Part shown: positions 1-7,070 of the stretch, piece after piece
Layout: each line of letters starts with the position of its first letter
Numbering within the stretch: position 1 is the stretch's first letter
Origin: an uncultured Chromatiaceae bacterium
GTDB taxonomy: Bacteria; Pseudomonadota; Gammaproteobacteria; Enterobacterales; Alteromonadaceae
Direction: 5' to 3'
DNA length: 7,235 nucleotides
NCBI GenBank assembly: GCA_946481195.1
Contig: CAMLNG010000182.1
Span: forward strand, 1 to 7,235
Made by a program: the position numbers and the translations under genes
Notes under the pieces: model-generated
What the model was told of the DNA's origin: nothing
Databases searched by the model: none
Seen by the model: the letters and a program-made list of their open reading frames with translations, nothing else

Positions 1-105
1 CTGCCGCATTCGTCGCAGAGTTTAGGATCGTTACTGCTGGTCAGCCTTGCTCCATCCGCCCGGACACGGCAGAATCAGGCAGCAACTCAAGCGGAAATCC
101 CTATA
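1..105 (+). promoter_or_regulatory. sstT upstream leader, no gene seen
   Basis: No coding region can be supported here. The sstT reading frame stays open to the window edge, but it holds no ATG, GTG or TTG codon upstream of 106. All three minus-strand frames carry stops. An imperfect inverted repeat pairs 30-40 (GTTACTGCTGG) with 76-86 (CAGGCAGCAAC), with one internal mismatch, a G:U pair and a mismatch near the inner end. It encloses about 35 nt and could form in a leader transcript. No convincing -35/-10 pair was found, so the promoter may lie outside the window. The ribosome binding site is weak: CGGAAA at 92-97, 8 nt before the ATG. Confidence 0.35.
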
Positions 106-1338
106 ATGACAACAAAAACAACAGTAGCAGGTTCAGAATTGCCGAAAAAAGGCTTTTTCGCCCATTTTGGTTTAGTACCACAAATTTTATTGGGCATGAT
201 TTTAGGCGTGGCGCTGGCGAGCTGGTCGACCGAAGCGGGTCAGTCCGTGGCTATGCTGGGCGCGTTATTTGTCAAAGCACTAAAAGCGGTCGCACCTATT
301 CTGGTGTTTGTACTGGTCGCGTCCGCCATTGCCAACCGCAAAATCGGTGGTCAGGCGAAAATGAAACCTGTGCTGGTGCTGTATTTACTTGGCACCTTTT
401 TGGCAGCACTGACTGCAGTAGGCGCCAGTTTTCTGTTCCCGAGCAGTCTGGTGTTAAGCGACGCCCAGCAAGCAGTGACTGCGCCTGAAGGCATTGGTCA
501 GGTGCTCAAAGGCATTCTGTTTCAGGCGGTCGATAACCCGGTCAATGCTTTGCTGACCGGCAACTTTATCGGCGTATTAACCTGGGCCATTGGTTTTGGC
601 CTCGGCTTACATCATGCCAACAGCACGACGAAAAAAGTCTTCAGCGATATTTCGCACGGTGTTTCGCACTTAGTGACACTCATCATCCGCTTAGCCCCTA
701 TCGGTATTTTCGGTCTGGTGGCGGAAACTGTCGCGACCACCGGATTTGCCGGCCTTGCCAGTTATGGCCATTTATTGGCGGTGCTGGTGGGTTCTATGGC
801 GGTGATTGCCTTTGTGGTGAACCCACTGCTGGTGTTTGTCACCACAAGGCGTAATCCGTATCCATTGGTGCTGACTTGTCTGCGGGAAAGCGGCATTCCG
901 GCATTTTTTACCAGAAGTTCTGCCGCCAACATCCCGGTCAATATGATGCTGTGTGAAAAGCTGAAACTGGATGAGGATACTTATTCAGTGTCCATTCCAC
1001 TGGGGGCCACCATCAATATGGCAGGCGCTGCTATCACTATCACAGTACTGACGCTGGCGGCTGTGAACACGCTCGGCATTCCGGTTGATTTCGCCACCGC
1101 GATGTTGTTAAGCGTGGTTGCTTCTGTGTGTGCCTGCGGCGCTTCCGGCGTAGCTGGTGGCTCTTTGCTATTGATTCCGTTGGCCTGCGGTTTGTTTGGT
1201 ATTCCGGCTGAGACCGCCATGCAGGTGGTGGCTGTTGGTTTTATCATCGGCGTGGTGCAGGACTCCTGCGAAACTGCGCTGAATAGCTCCACAGACGTGG
1301 TCTTTACTGCCGCGGTCAGCCAGCGCGCTGATAACTGA
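106..1338 (+). CDS. sstT: Serine/threonine:Na+ symporter SstT
   Basis: Inner-membrane carrier that takes up L-serine and L-threonine with Na+, of the dicarboxylate/amino acid:cation symporter (DAACS) family. The 410 residues compare with about 414 in E. coli SstT, and the match as remembered runs nearly end to end. Hydrophobic membrane segments alternate from about residue 22. The family signatures are visible: [11 protein letters not shown] at 269-279 (the serine-rich re-entrant region), [10 protein letters not shown] at 300-309, and [13 protein letters not shown] at 385-397 near the C-terminus. The N-terminus MTTK resembles E. coli MTTQ, which supports the ATG at 106; no other usual start codon lies upstream in frame within the window. 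The gene ends in a strong intrinsic terminator and is separated from cysG by 264 bp, so it is probably its own transcription unit. It has no direct link to sulfate activation, although serine is the carbon skeleton for cysteine. Nothing appears broken or unusual. Confidence 0.96.
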   Translation: MTTKTTVAGSELPKKGFFAHFGLVPQILLGMILGVALASWSTEAGQSVAMLGALFVKALKAVAPILVFVLVASAIANRKIGGQAKMKPVLVLYLLGTFLAALTAVGASFLFPSSLVLSDAQQAVTAPEGIGQVLKGILFQAVDNPVNALLTGNFIGVLTWAIGFGLGLHHANSTTKKVFSDISHGVSHLVTLIIRLAPIGIFGLVAETVATTGFAGLASYGHLLAVLVGSMAVIAFVVNPLLVFVTTRRNPYPLVLTCLRESGIPAFFTRSSAANIPVNMMLCEKLKLDEDTYSVSIPLGATINMAGAAITITVLTLAAVNTLGIPVDFATAMLLSVVASVCACGASGVAGGSLLLIPLACGLFGIPAETAMQVVAVGFIIGVVQDSCETALNSSTDVVFTAAVSQRADN

Positions 1339-1360
1339 TTTAAGCTAATCGCTGCTCTAT

Positions 1361-1395
1361 GGCCGGTATCGCAGGATACCGGCCTGGTTGTTTTG
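1361..1395 (+). terminator. Intrinsic terminator of sstT
   Basis: A perfect 10-bp inverted repeat, GGCCGGTATC (1361-1370) and GATACCGGCC (1375-1384), encloses a GCAG tetraloop. It is followed by a T-rich tail (TGGTTGTTTTG, 1385-1395). It begins 22 bp after the sstT stop codon. The GC-rich stem and moderate T tract make it a good Rho-independent terminator, separating sstT from the cys operon. Confidence 0.85.
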
Positions 1396-1471
1396 CCCGC
1401 TTTTGCTTCTTCCTAAAGTCCGAAAACCAAGCCGCTAATTCCTTTTAGTTATATCTGAGCCGATTTGCTTC

Positions 1472-1501
1472 TTGGATTTAGGACGTTTAGACGTCTAATA
1501 T
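1472..1501 (+). promoter_or_regulatory. Candidate sigma-70 promoter of the cysG operon
   Basis: A possible -35 (TTGGAT, 1472-1477, 3 of 6 matches to TTGACA) is followed after 18 bp by a possible -10 (TAATAT, 1496-1501, 4 of 6 matches to TATAAT). Transcription would then start near 1507-1510 and give a leader of roughly 95 nt. The hexamers are weak, as expected for a promoter that needs an activator such as CysB, the usual activator of cys genes in enterics. The AT-rich stretch around 1430-1455 could hold such a site, but I cannot define one. The two met-like boxes lie exactly between the hexamers, which supports placing the promoter here. Confidence 0.45.
1481..1496. promoter_or_regulatory. 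Putative MetJ operator (two tandem met boxes)
   Basis: Two 8-bp boxes abut with no gap: GGACGTTT (1481-1488) and AGACGTCT (1489-1496). The MetJ consensus box is AGACGTCT; the second box matches 8 of 8 and the first 6 of 8. The second box sits inside a perfect 12-bp palindrome, TTAGACGTCTAA (1487-1498). MetJ, the S-adenosylmethionine-responsive repressor of methionine genes, binds tandem 8-bp boxes as dimers, and two boxes are the usual minimum. The position, between candidate -35 and -10 hexamers, is typical for a repressor. No further good box flanks the pair on either side. That MetJ controls this operon is inference. Confidence 0.65.
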
Positions 1502-1506
1502 CGCAG

Positions 1507-1551
1507 CCATATTGAAGCATCACACCGCTTTTTAGCAAAAATGCAGTATGG
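1507..1551 (+). promoter_or_regulatory. Hairpin in the cysG 5' leader
   Basis: CCATATTG (1507-1514) can pair with CAGTATGG (1544-1551) over 8 bp with one G:U pair. The interior can form a second small stem of TTTTT (1529-1533) with AAAAA (1537-1541). If transcription starts from the candidate promoter, this hairpin would sit right at the 5' end of the mRNA, where such structures can protect against decay. It matches no riboswitch class that I recognise. Its function is unknown and its significance untested. Confidence 0.3.
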
Positions 1552-1602
1552 TGGGTCGACGATCTGAGCCTGACCAAGGCAGGAGCCCGTGGGGATATTA
1601 AC

Positions 1603-3015
1603 GTGCAGTATTTACCGATTTTCACTGATTTAACCGGCAAAGCCGTGCTGCTGGTAGGCGGCGGCCATGTCGCGCTGCGTAAAGCGCGGGCGCTGCTGGA
1701 TGCTGGCGCGTTGCTCACCGTGGTGTCGCATCAGTTTGAAACGGAATTCCAGCACTGGGCTGCCCAAGGCAAAGCCAGGCTGCTGCAAGAAGATTTTTCG
1801 CCAGAACAGATCTCAGGCCATTGGTTAGTGATTGCCGCCACCGACGACGACGCCGTCAATGCTGCTGTGCATCAGGCCTCTTCGGCGCGTCAGGTTTGGG
1901 TCAACACCGTTGATGACCAGGACAAATGCGAGTTTATTTTCCCGTCCATCATTAACCGTGCACCAATTCAAATCGCCATTTCCAGCGGCGGCGCAGCGCC
2001 TGTGTTAGTGCGCCGCCTGCGTGAACAGTTAGAAACTTTATTACCGCAGCACCTCGGGCCTTTAGCCACGCTGGTCGGTAAATTCCGTAAACAGGTGCAG
2101 CAGAAGCTGGACAATTTCGCCGCCCGCCGGCAGTTTTATGAACAGGTTTTCAGCTCGAAAGTAGTGAGCCTGCTGCAAAGTGGTCAGCCACAGGCGGCGG
2201 AAGACACGCTGGAACAAATGCTGGATGGTCATCAGCCACAACGCGGTGAAGTCTTTGTCGTCGGCGCCGGGCCTGGTGATCCTGAGTTATTGACGCTGAA
2301 AGCGCTGCAGCTGATGCAACAGGCCGATGTGGTGGTGTACGACTATTTAGTCTCAGAACCTATTATGGCGCTGGTGCGCCGCGACGCTGAGCTGATTTGT
2401 GTTGGCAAAAAAGCCGGTGCGCATTCGGTGGCGCAGGAAGAGACTAATGCCTTGCTGGTCAGGCTGGCACTGGCAGGCAAAAAAGTCTGCCGGTTAAAAG
2501 GCGGCGACCCCTTTATTTTTGGCCGCGGCGCCGAAGAAATTGAAGTGTTACTACCGCACCAAATCCCGTTTCAGGTGGTGCCGGGCATCACGGCTGCCGC
2601 CGGTTGTGCCGCTTACGCCGGTATTCCGCTGACGCATCGTGACTATGCGCAGGCGGTGCAGTTTGTCACCGGTCATTGCCAAAAAGACGGCAAAGAGCCG
2701 GACTGGCGCAGCCTGAGCCGGCCGAACCAAACCTTAGTGATTTATATGGGCCTGATGAAATCGGCACATATTCAGGCGCAGTTGCTTGAGGCTGGCCGCG
2801 CTGCGGACACACCGGTAGCGATACTGGAAAACGGCACCAGACCTGAGCAGCGGGTGTTTACCGGCACGCTTGGGCAATTGGCGGAACTCATTGAACAGCA
2901 TCAGGTGCAATCGCCGGCCTTGCTGGTGATTGGCGAAGTAGTGGCTTTGCAGCACAAATTAGCCTGGTATGGTGCGCAGGCGCCCCGGGCACAGCTGACG
3001 CCGCTACACGGATAA
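1603..3015 (+). CDS. cysG: Siroheme synthase CysG (trifunctional)
   Basis: Makes siroheme, the cofactor of sulfite and nitrite reductases, from uroporphyrinogen III: two SAM-dependent methylations, NAD+-dependent dehydrogenation and ferrochelation. At 470 residues it is slightly longer than E. coli CysG (457). The N-terminal CysGB part (about 1-210) has the NAD-binding LLVGGGHVA loop (16-24), the catalytic Asp104 in NTVD, and Ser128 in SSGG, the residue phosphorylated in Salmonella CysG. The C-terminal methyltransferase CysGA part (about 216-460) has VGAGPGDPELLTL (220-232), YDYLVS (246-251), RLKGGDPFIFGRG (297-309), VPGITAAAG (326-334), LTHRD (343-347) and YMGL (381-384). The GTG start is chosen because MQYLPIF lines up with E. 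coli MDHLPIF. GGGGA (1591-1595) is a ribosome binding site 7 nt upstream, and no ATG lies in frame between 1531 and 1603. It heads the cysG-cysD-cysN cluster, 37 bp before cysD, and so couples cofactor supply to sulfate activation. Confidence 0.97.
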   Translation: MQYLPIFTDLTGKAVLLVGGGHVALRKARALLDAGALLTVVSHQFETEFQHWAAQGKARLLQEDFSPEQISGHWLVIAATDDDAVNAAVHQASSARQVWVNTVDDQDKCEFIFPSIINRAPIQIAISSGGAAPVLVRRLREQLETLLPQHLGPLATLVGKFRKQVQQKLDNFAARRQFYEQVFSSKVVSLLQSGQPQAAEDTLEQMLDGHQPQRGEVFVVGAGPGDPELLTLKALQLMQQADVVVYDYLVSEPIMALVRRDAELICVGKKAGAHSVAQEETNALLVRLALAGKKVCRLKGGDPFIFGRGAEEIEVLLPHQIPFQVVPGITAAAGCAAYAGIPLTHRDYAQAVQFVTGHCQKDGKEPDWRSLSRPNQTLVIYMGLMKSAHIQAQLLEAGRAADTPVAILENGTRPEQRVFTGTLGQLAELIEQHQVQSPALLVIGEVVALQHKLAWYGAQAPRAQLTPLHG

Positions 3016-3052
3016 CATTTAAATTGATAGTTTTTAAAGCAAGGTAACTGAT

Positions 3053-3955
3053 ATGCCGACCTTAACGCACTTACAACAGCTTGAAGCGGAAAGTATTCAA
3101 ATCTTCCGCGAAGTGGCGGCCGAATTTGATAATCCGGTGATGCTGTATTCGATTGGCAAAGACTCGTCGGTGCTGTTGCATCTGGCGCGTAAAGCCTTTT
3201 ATCCGGGCAAGATCCCGTTCCCGCTGCTGCATGTCGATACCGACTGGAAATTCCGCGAAATGATTGAGTTTCGTGACAAAGTGGCGAAGGAATATGGCTT
3301 TGACCTGCTGGTGCATAAAAACCCGGAAGGCCTGGCGATGGGCATGAACCCGTTCACCTTCGGCAGCGCCAAACACACCGACGTGATGAAAACCGAAGGC
3401 CTGAAACAGGCGCTGAATAAATACGGTTTTGACGCCGCTTTTGGTGGCGCCCGCCGTGACGAAGAAAAGTCCCGCGCCAAAGAGCGGATTTATTCGTTCC
3501 GTGACCAATACCACCGCTGGGACCCGAAAAATCAGCGGCCTGAGCTGTGGCACACCTACAACGGTCAGGTCAACAAAGGCGAAAGTATCCGCGTGTTCCC
3601 GCTGTCGAACTGGACTGAGCTGGATATCTGGCAATACATCTATCAGGAAAACATCGACATAGTGCCGCTGTATTTCGCTGCTTACCGCCCTGTGGTGGAA
3701 CGCAACGGCACGCTGATCATGGTCGACGATGACCGGATGCCATTAAATCCGGGTGAAGTACCGGAGCAAAAACTGGTGCGCTTCCGCACGCTCGGCTGTT
3801 ATCCGCTGACCGGTGCTATTGAATCAGACGCCGACAGCCTGACCGGCATTATCGAAGAGATGTTGTTATCGCGCTCCAGCGAACGTCAGGGCCGGGTGAT
3901 TGACCACGATTCCAGTGGTTCGATGGAAAAGAAAAAACGTGAGGGGTATTTCTGA
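3053..3955 (+). CDS. cysD: Sulfate adenylyltransferase subunit 2 (CysD)
   Basis: Catalytic small subunit of ATP sulfurylase. With CysN it forms adenosine 5'-phosphosulfate (APS) and pyrophosphate from sulfate and ATP in the cytoplasm. The 300 residues compare with 302 in E. coli, and the alignment is close throughout. The ATP pyrophosphatase-type PP-loop SIGKDSS lies at 33-39. Also visible are [13 protein letters not shown] (58-70), the highly conserved [15 protein letters not shown] (131-145), [11 protein letters not shown] (186-196), [13 protein letters not shown] (243-255) and the C-terminal [11 protein letters not shown]...GYF. Residue 64 is Asp where E. coli has Gly (VDTGWKF); this is a position I would expect to vary. 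The ATG at 3053 has AAGG (3041-3044) 8 nt upstream. The stop codon overlaps the cysN start (TGATG), so the two subunits are probably translationally coupled. Confidence 0.97.
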   Translation: MPTLTHLQQLEAESIQIFREVAAEFDNPVMLYSIGKDSSVLLHLARKAFYPGKIPFPLLHVDTDWKFREMIEFRDKVAKEYGFDLLVHKNPEGLAMGMNPFTFGSAKHTDVMKTEGLKQALNKYGFDAAFGGARRDEEKSRAKERIYSFRDQYHRWDPKNQRPELWHTYNGQVNKGESIRVFPLSNWTELDIWQYIYQENIDIVPLYFAAYRPVVERNGTLIMVDDDRMPLNPGEVPEQKLVRFRTLGCYPLTGAIESDADSLTGIIEEMLLSRSSERQGRVIDHDSSGSMEKKKREGYF

Positions 3956-5364
3956 TGTCAGTCGCTATTGAACTGGAACAACTGGGGATTGAAGAGTACC
4001 TCAGACAACAACAGCATAAATCCCTGCTGAAATTCCTGACCTGTGGTTCGGTCGACGACGGCAAAAGCACGCTGATCGGCCGTTTACTGCACGACAGCCA
4101 GCAGATTTATGAAGATCAGCTGGCCGCACTGCATAAAGACAGCAAAACCCACGGCACCACCGGTGAAACCGTTGATTTGGCGCTACTGGTCGATGGTTTG
4201 CAGGCAGAACGCGAACAAGGCATCACCATTGACGTGGCCTACCGCTATTTCTCCACCGCGAAACGCAAGTTTATCATCGCTGACACGCCGGGCCATGAGC
4301 AGTACACCCGCAACATGGCGACTGGTGCATCAAACTGTGACCTGGCGATTATCCTGGTCGACGCGCGCTACGGCGTGCAGGTGCAGACGCGCCGTCATAG
4401 CTTTATCTGTGCGCTTTTGGGCATTAAGCAGTTTGTTGTCGCCATTAATAAAATGGATCTGGTAGGGTTTTCAGAAGCTCGTTATGACGAAATCCGTCGT
4501 GACTATTTAGCTTTTGCCGAGCAGCTGCATGTGCCGGATATTCAGTTTGTACCACTGTCGGCGTTAAACGGTGACAACGTGGTAAACCCTTCGGCCCAGG
4601 CCCCTTGGTATCAGGGCCCGACGTTGCTGGCGCTGCTGGAAAACGCGCCGGTGACTGGCTTTAATCATGCCTTTGAAGCGCGTTTACCGGTACAGTATGT
4701 CAACAGACCGAATCTGGACTTCCGCGGTTTTGCCGGTACTGTGGCCTCTGGCAGCTTTCAGGTCGGTGATGCTGTGGTGGCGCTGCCGTCTGGCAAAAGC
4801 TCAGTAGTGAAATCTATCGTGACTTTTGATGGCGACTTGCCGCAGGCGTTTGCCGGTCAGGCGGTCACGTTAACGCTGGCCGATGAAATTGATATCAGCC
4901 GCGGTGATGTGATTGTGAAGGCGCAGCATCACGCCAGCGTGTCGAACCGCATTCTGGCCAAAGTGGTGTGGATGCACGAAGATCCACTCACCATCGGCAA
5001 ACAATACAACATCAAACTCGGTACGAAAAAAGTGCCGGGTACAGTCACGGCGATCGCACACAGCATTGATGTTAATACGTTGGAAGAGCACGCCGCGACA
5101 CAGCTGGCGCTCAATACTATCGCACTGGTCGAGCTGGAGCTGACCGAAGCAGTGGTATTTGACCCGTACAGCAAAAACCGCGACACCGGTGGCTTTATTT
5201 TTATCGACCGCTTAAGCAATATCACAGTCGGTGCCGGCATGGTCGACAGCGCGCTGGCGGCCAGCAGCAACAAAACTGAGTTCAGTGCTTTTGAGCTGGA
5301 ATTTAACGCCTTAGTGCGTAAACATTTCCCGCACTGGCAGGCGGTTGATATCAGTAAGTTGTGA
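3955..5364 (+). CDS. cysN: Sulfate adenylyltransferase subunit 1, GTPase (CysN)
   Basis: Regulatory GTPase subunit of ATP sulfurylase; its GTP hydrolysis drives the unfavourable synthesis of APS by CysD. The 469 residues compare with 475 in E. coli. It is an EF-Tu/EF-1A-like protein with all GTPase motifs present: G1 GSVDDGKST (31-39), G2 GITID (89-93), G3 DTPGH (110-114), G4 NKMD (165-168) and G5 SAL (202-204). Beta-barrel domains follow (about 240-460), including [16 protein letters not shown] and the conserved [16 protein letters not shown]. There is no C-terminal APS kinase domain, so this is the separate CysN form rather than a CysNC fusion; cysC is a separate gene downstream. GAGGGG (3941-3946), 8 nt before the ATG, is a strong ribosome binding site lying inside the end of cysD. 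The gene ends at a hairpin and a 276-bp structured spacer. Confidence 0.97.
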   Translation: MSVAIELEQLGIEEYLRQQQHKSLLKFLTCGSVDDGKSTLIGRLLHDSQQIYEDQLAALHKDSKTHGTTGETVDLALLVDGLQAEREQGITIDVAYRYFSTAKRKFIIADTPGHEQYTRNMATGASNCDLAIILVDARYGVQVQTRRHSFICALLGIKQFVVAINKMDLVGFSEARYDEIRRDYLAFAEQLHVPDIQFVPLSALNGDNVVNPSAQAPWYQGPTLLALLENAPVTGFNHAFEARLPVQYVNRPNLDFRGFAGTVASGSFQVGDAVVALPSGKSSVVKSIVTFDGDLPQAFAGQAVTLTLADEIDISRGDVIVKAQHHASVSNRILAKVVWMHEDPLTIGKQYNIKLGTKKVPGTVTAIAHSIDVNTLEEHAATQLALNTIALVELELTEAVVFDPYSKNRDTGGFIFIDRLSNITVGAGMVDSALAASSNKTEFSAFELEFNALVRKHFPHWQAVDISKL

Positions 5365-5374
5365 TGGATTGCTG

Positions 5375-5398
5375 CTGGCTTCATTTTGTGTAAGCCAG
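5375..5398 (+). other. Hairpin just after cysN
   Basis: CTGGCTT (5375-5381) pairs with AAGCCAG (5392-5398), a 7-bp stem with a 10-nt loop, beginning 10 bp after the cysN stop codon. No T tract follows (TCCGTGG), so it does not look like an efficient intrinsic terminator. It may instead be a 3'-end stabilising or processing structure, or chance. Confidence 0.4.
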
Positions 5399-5420
5399 TC
5401 CGTGGATACGGCATCGTCCG

Positions 5421-5581
5421 CTGTTCACACGCAGACACGCCGTGAATACATCCCTGTAGGCTCCTCTGCGGCAGTCCGGGGTTTTGCAGAGCAAAACCCG
5501 TTTGAGCGGCGGCAAGTCAGATTACTGACTTGCCGAGATCCCGCTCTCACCCCTGCCGCAGAGGGTCTGCTTAGTGAACAG
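5421..5581. repeat. Large branched palindromic intergenic element
   Basis: Nearly the whole stretch can pair in one nested fold. Outer stem: CTGTTCAC (5421-5428) with GTGAACAG (5574-5581), then GCAGAC (5431-5436) with GTCTGC (5565-5570). Side hairpin: GCC (5439-5441) and TACA (5447-5450) with TGTA (5455-5458) and GGC (5459-5461). Middle stem: a perfect 12-bp match, CCTCTGCGGCAG (5463-5474) with CTGCCGCAGAGG (5553-5564). Two terminal arms: GGGTTTTGC (5479-5487) with GCAAAACCC (5491-5499), and GAGCGG plus CGGCAAGTCAG (5504-5520) with CTGACTTGCCG (5525-5535) and CCGCTC (5541-5546), interrupted by a 5-nt bulge. That is about 59 base pairs in 161 nt. A short outer pairing, CGGCA (5409-5413) with TGCCG (5590-5594), may extend it. 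No protein is encoded. I recall similar sequence around 5436-5466 as a dispersed intergenic repeat in related gammaproteobacteria, but could not check this. Confidence 0.75.
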
Positions 5582-5640
5582 ACTCCCGCTGCCGGTCGGA
5601 ACTTCAGGTTCTTTTACTGGCATGCAAAGGCAGAAAACAG

Positions 5641-6267
5641 ATGGAACAAACTTCAGCTTCAGTCAGCAACAACATCGTCTGGCAACAACATGCGGTCAGC
5701 CGCAGCGATCGCGAGGCGCAGAAACAGCAGCAGGCGGTGGTGTTGTGGTTCACCGGGCTCAGCGGTGCCGGCAAATCAACAGTTGCCGGCGCGCTGGAAC
5801 AAGCGTTGCTCAAGCGCGGTGCTCATACCTATCTGCTGGATGGCGACAATGTGCGCCATGGCTTGTGCGCCGGTTTAGGTTTCAGCGAAGCCGACCGCAA
5901 TGAAAACCTGCGCCGGGTTGGCGCTGTGGCCGGTCTGATGCTGGATGCTGGCCTGATTGTATTAAGCGCATTTGTTTCGCCGCTGCGTAGTCAGCGCGAT
6001 GCCATTCGCGCCAGTTTGCCGGCAGGCCGGTTTATTGAAGTCCATGTCGCCACCTCGCTGGATGTCTGTGAGCAGCGCGATGTCAAAGGCCTGTATCAGA
6101 AAGCCCGGCGCGGCGAAATTGCCAATTTCACCGGTATTTCAGACCCTTACGAGGCGCCAGTAGAGCCAGAAATCAGCCTGGATACCGGTGTGTTGTCCCT
6201 CGATGACAGCGTGCAGCAGCTGCTGCAATTGCTGGAGCAACGTGGCATCATCGGCCCAAAGTCTTAA
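5641..6267 (+). CDS. cysC: Adenylyl-sulfate kinase (APS kinase) CysC
   Basis: Phosphorylates APS at the 3'-hydroxyl with ATP to give PAPS, the substrate of PAPS reductase. The 208 residues compare with 201 in E. coli; the extra length is mainly at the N-terminus. The P-loop GLSGAGKST lies at 39-47, followed by the APS-binding DGDNVRHGL (68-76), [14 protein letters not shown] (81-94) and FVSP (111-114). Ser113 in FVSP corresponds to E. coli Ser109, the phosphorylated residue. [14 protein letters not shown] (143-156) and [12 protein letters not shown] (162-173) are also present. Val148 replaces the Pro of E. coli (RDPKGLY), probably a tolerated change. The start is supported by alignment of [10 protein letters not shown] with E. 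coli NVVWHSHPVT. AAAGG (5626-5630) is a rather distant ribosome binding site, 10 nt upstream. The 276-bp gap from cysN is unusual inside a cys operon. cysQ follows after 15 bp. Confidence 0.97.
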   Translation: MEQTSASVSNNIVWQQHAVSRSDREAQKQQQAVVLWFTGLSGAGKSTVAGALEQALLKRGAHTYLLDGDNVRHGLCAGLGFSEADRNENLRRVGAVAGLMLDAGLIVLSAFVSPLRSQRDAIRASLPAGRFIEVHVATSLDVCEQRDVKGLYQKARRGEIANFTGISDPYEAPVEPEISLDTGVLSLDDSVQQLLQLLEQRGIIGPKS

Positions 6268-6282
6268 TCCGGATCTTAAAAG

Positions 6283-7062
6283 ATGCTAACCACGCCCGCT
6301 GAACTCAACCAATGGCTGCCACAAATCCGCCGCATCAGTATTGATGCGGGTCAGGCGATTCTGGCGATTTATAACCAACCACAAGCCATTGATGTGCAAC
6401 ATAAAGCGGACGACAGCCCGCTGACCGCGGCAGATCTGGCTGCGCATCAGCTGATTTTGCGCGAACTGCAGGCGTTGACGCCGGACATCCCGGTGCTGTC
6501 CGAAGAAGCCGCCGATATTCCGTGGAGCGAACGTCAGCACTGGCAACGTTTCTGGCTGGTTGACCCGCTGGATGGCACCAAAGAATTTATCAAAAGAAAC
6601 GGCGAATTCACCGTCAATATCGCGCTGATTGACGCCGGCGAGCCAGTGCTTGGGGTGATCCATGCGCCGGTGCTGGGCAAGACCTACAGCGGTGCCGAAG
6701 GGCTGGGAGCTTTTGTCGCAGATAACAACGGTGAGCGGGCGATCCACGCCATTGCGCCAAAAGCTGGTGAAACGGTGCGGCTGGTTGGCAGTAAAAGCCA
6801 TTACCAGCCGGAAGTGGAGCCATATCTGGCGCAGTTCCCGCAGCATGAACTGGTGGCAGTCGGCAGTTCGCTAAAGTTCTGTCTGGTGGCAGAAGGCGCG
6901 GCACACATCTACCCACGTTTCGGCCCGACCATGTTATGGGACACCGGTGCCGGCCATATCATCGCCACCGCCGCCGGCGCCAGCGTCGTGTATGACGGTA
7001 TCGAAGGCCCGGCCTATCAGCGCGAAAACCTGCGCAATGGCAATTTTGTCGTGCGAGTGTAA
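6283..7062 (+). CDS. cysQ: 3'(2'),5'-bisphosphate nucleotidase CysQ
   Basis: Mg2+-dependent phosphatase of the inositol monophosphatase superfamily. It removes the 3'-phosphate of PAP (to AMP) and can act on PAPS (to APS), recycling the by-product of sulfate reduction. The 259 residues compare with 246 in E. coli, with about 9 extra residues at the N-terminus. Metal-site motifs are intact: SEE (73-75), DPLDGT (94-99) and WDTGAGH (219-225). KADDSPLTAAD (41-51), EFIKRNGEFTVNIALI (101-116) and SSLKFCLVAEG (195-205) are also conserved. The gene lies 15 bp after cysC and is probably co-transcribed with it, which ties PAPS production to PAP removal. The ribosome binding site is poor (GGA at 6271-6273, 9 nt away), so translation may depend on coupling to cysC. 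An internal ATG start cannot be excluded, but the ATG at 6283 gives the fullest match. Confidence 0.95.
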   Translation: MLTTPAELNQWLPQIRRISIDAGQAILAIYNQPQAIDVQHKADDSPLTAADLAAHQLILRELQALTPDIPVLSEEAADIPWSERQHWQRFWLVDPLDGTKEFIKRNGEFTVNIALIDAGEPVLGVIHAPVLGKTYSGAEGLGAFVADNNGERAIHAIAPKAGETVRLVGSKSHYQPEVEPYLAQFPQHELVAVGSSLKFCLVAEGAAHIYPRFGPTMLWDTGAGHIIATAAGASVVYDGIEGPAYQRENLRNGNFVVRV

Positions 7063-7070
7063 TCTGCTAC

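Noticed and set aside
102..107. TATAAT, a perfect -10 hexamer
   Set aside because: It overlaps the sstT start codon, so transcription from it would begin inside the gene. No -35 hexamer is placed suitably. Probably coincidental.
1507..1602. SAM, cobalamin or other riboswitch in the cysG leader
   Set aside because: The leader is short and lacks the conserved cores of the riboswitch classes I can recall. The met boxes give a simpler explanation for SAM sensing at the DNA level.
3071..3634. 187-codon open frame antisense to cysD
   Set aside because: It lies wholly within cysD, whose protein is conserved throughout. The antisense translation shows no domain or motif; it is a codon-bias shadow.
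5421..5581. CRISPR array or tRNA-like cloverleaf
   Set aside because: The element has no regularly spaced direct repeats, and its arms are inverted rather than tandem. It lacks the tRNA T-loop (GTTCGA-type) and a 7-bp acceptor with CCA, so neither class fits.
5345..5878. 177-codon open frame on + running from the end of cysN across the spacer into cysC
   Set aside because: It crosses the palindromic element and overlaps the well-supported cysC in another frame. Its translation is rich in Arg, Ser and Cys with no recognisable domain. The opening is best explained as chance in GC-rich sequence.
3955..6267. CysNC fusion broken by an insertion
   Set aside because: CysN ends normally at about the length of the stand-alone E. 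coli protein, and CysC has its own start and N-terminal region like free-standing APS kinases. Nothing indicates a split fusion gene.
6286..6846. 186-codon open frame antisense to cysQ
   Set aside because: It is entirely opposite the conserved CysQ sequence, has no recognisable motif, and no ribosome binding or promoter evidence was found for it.
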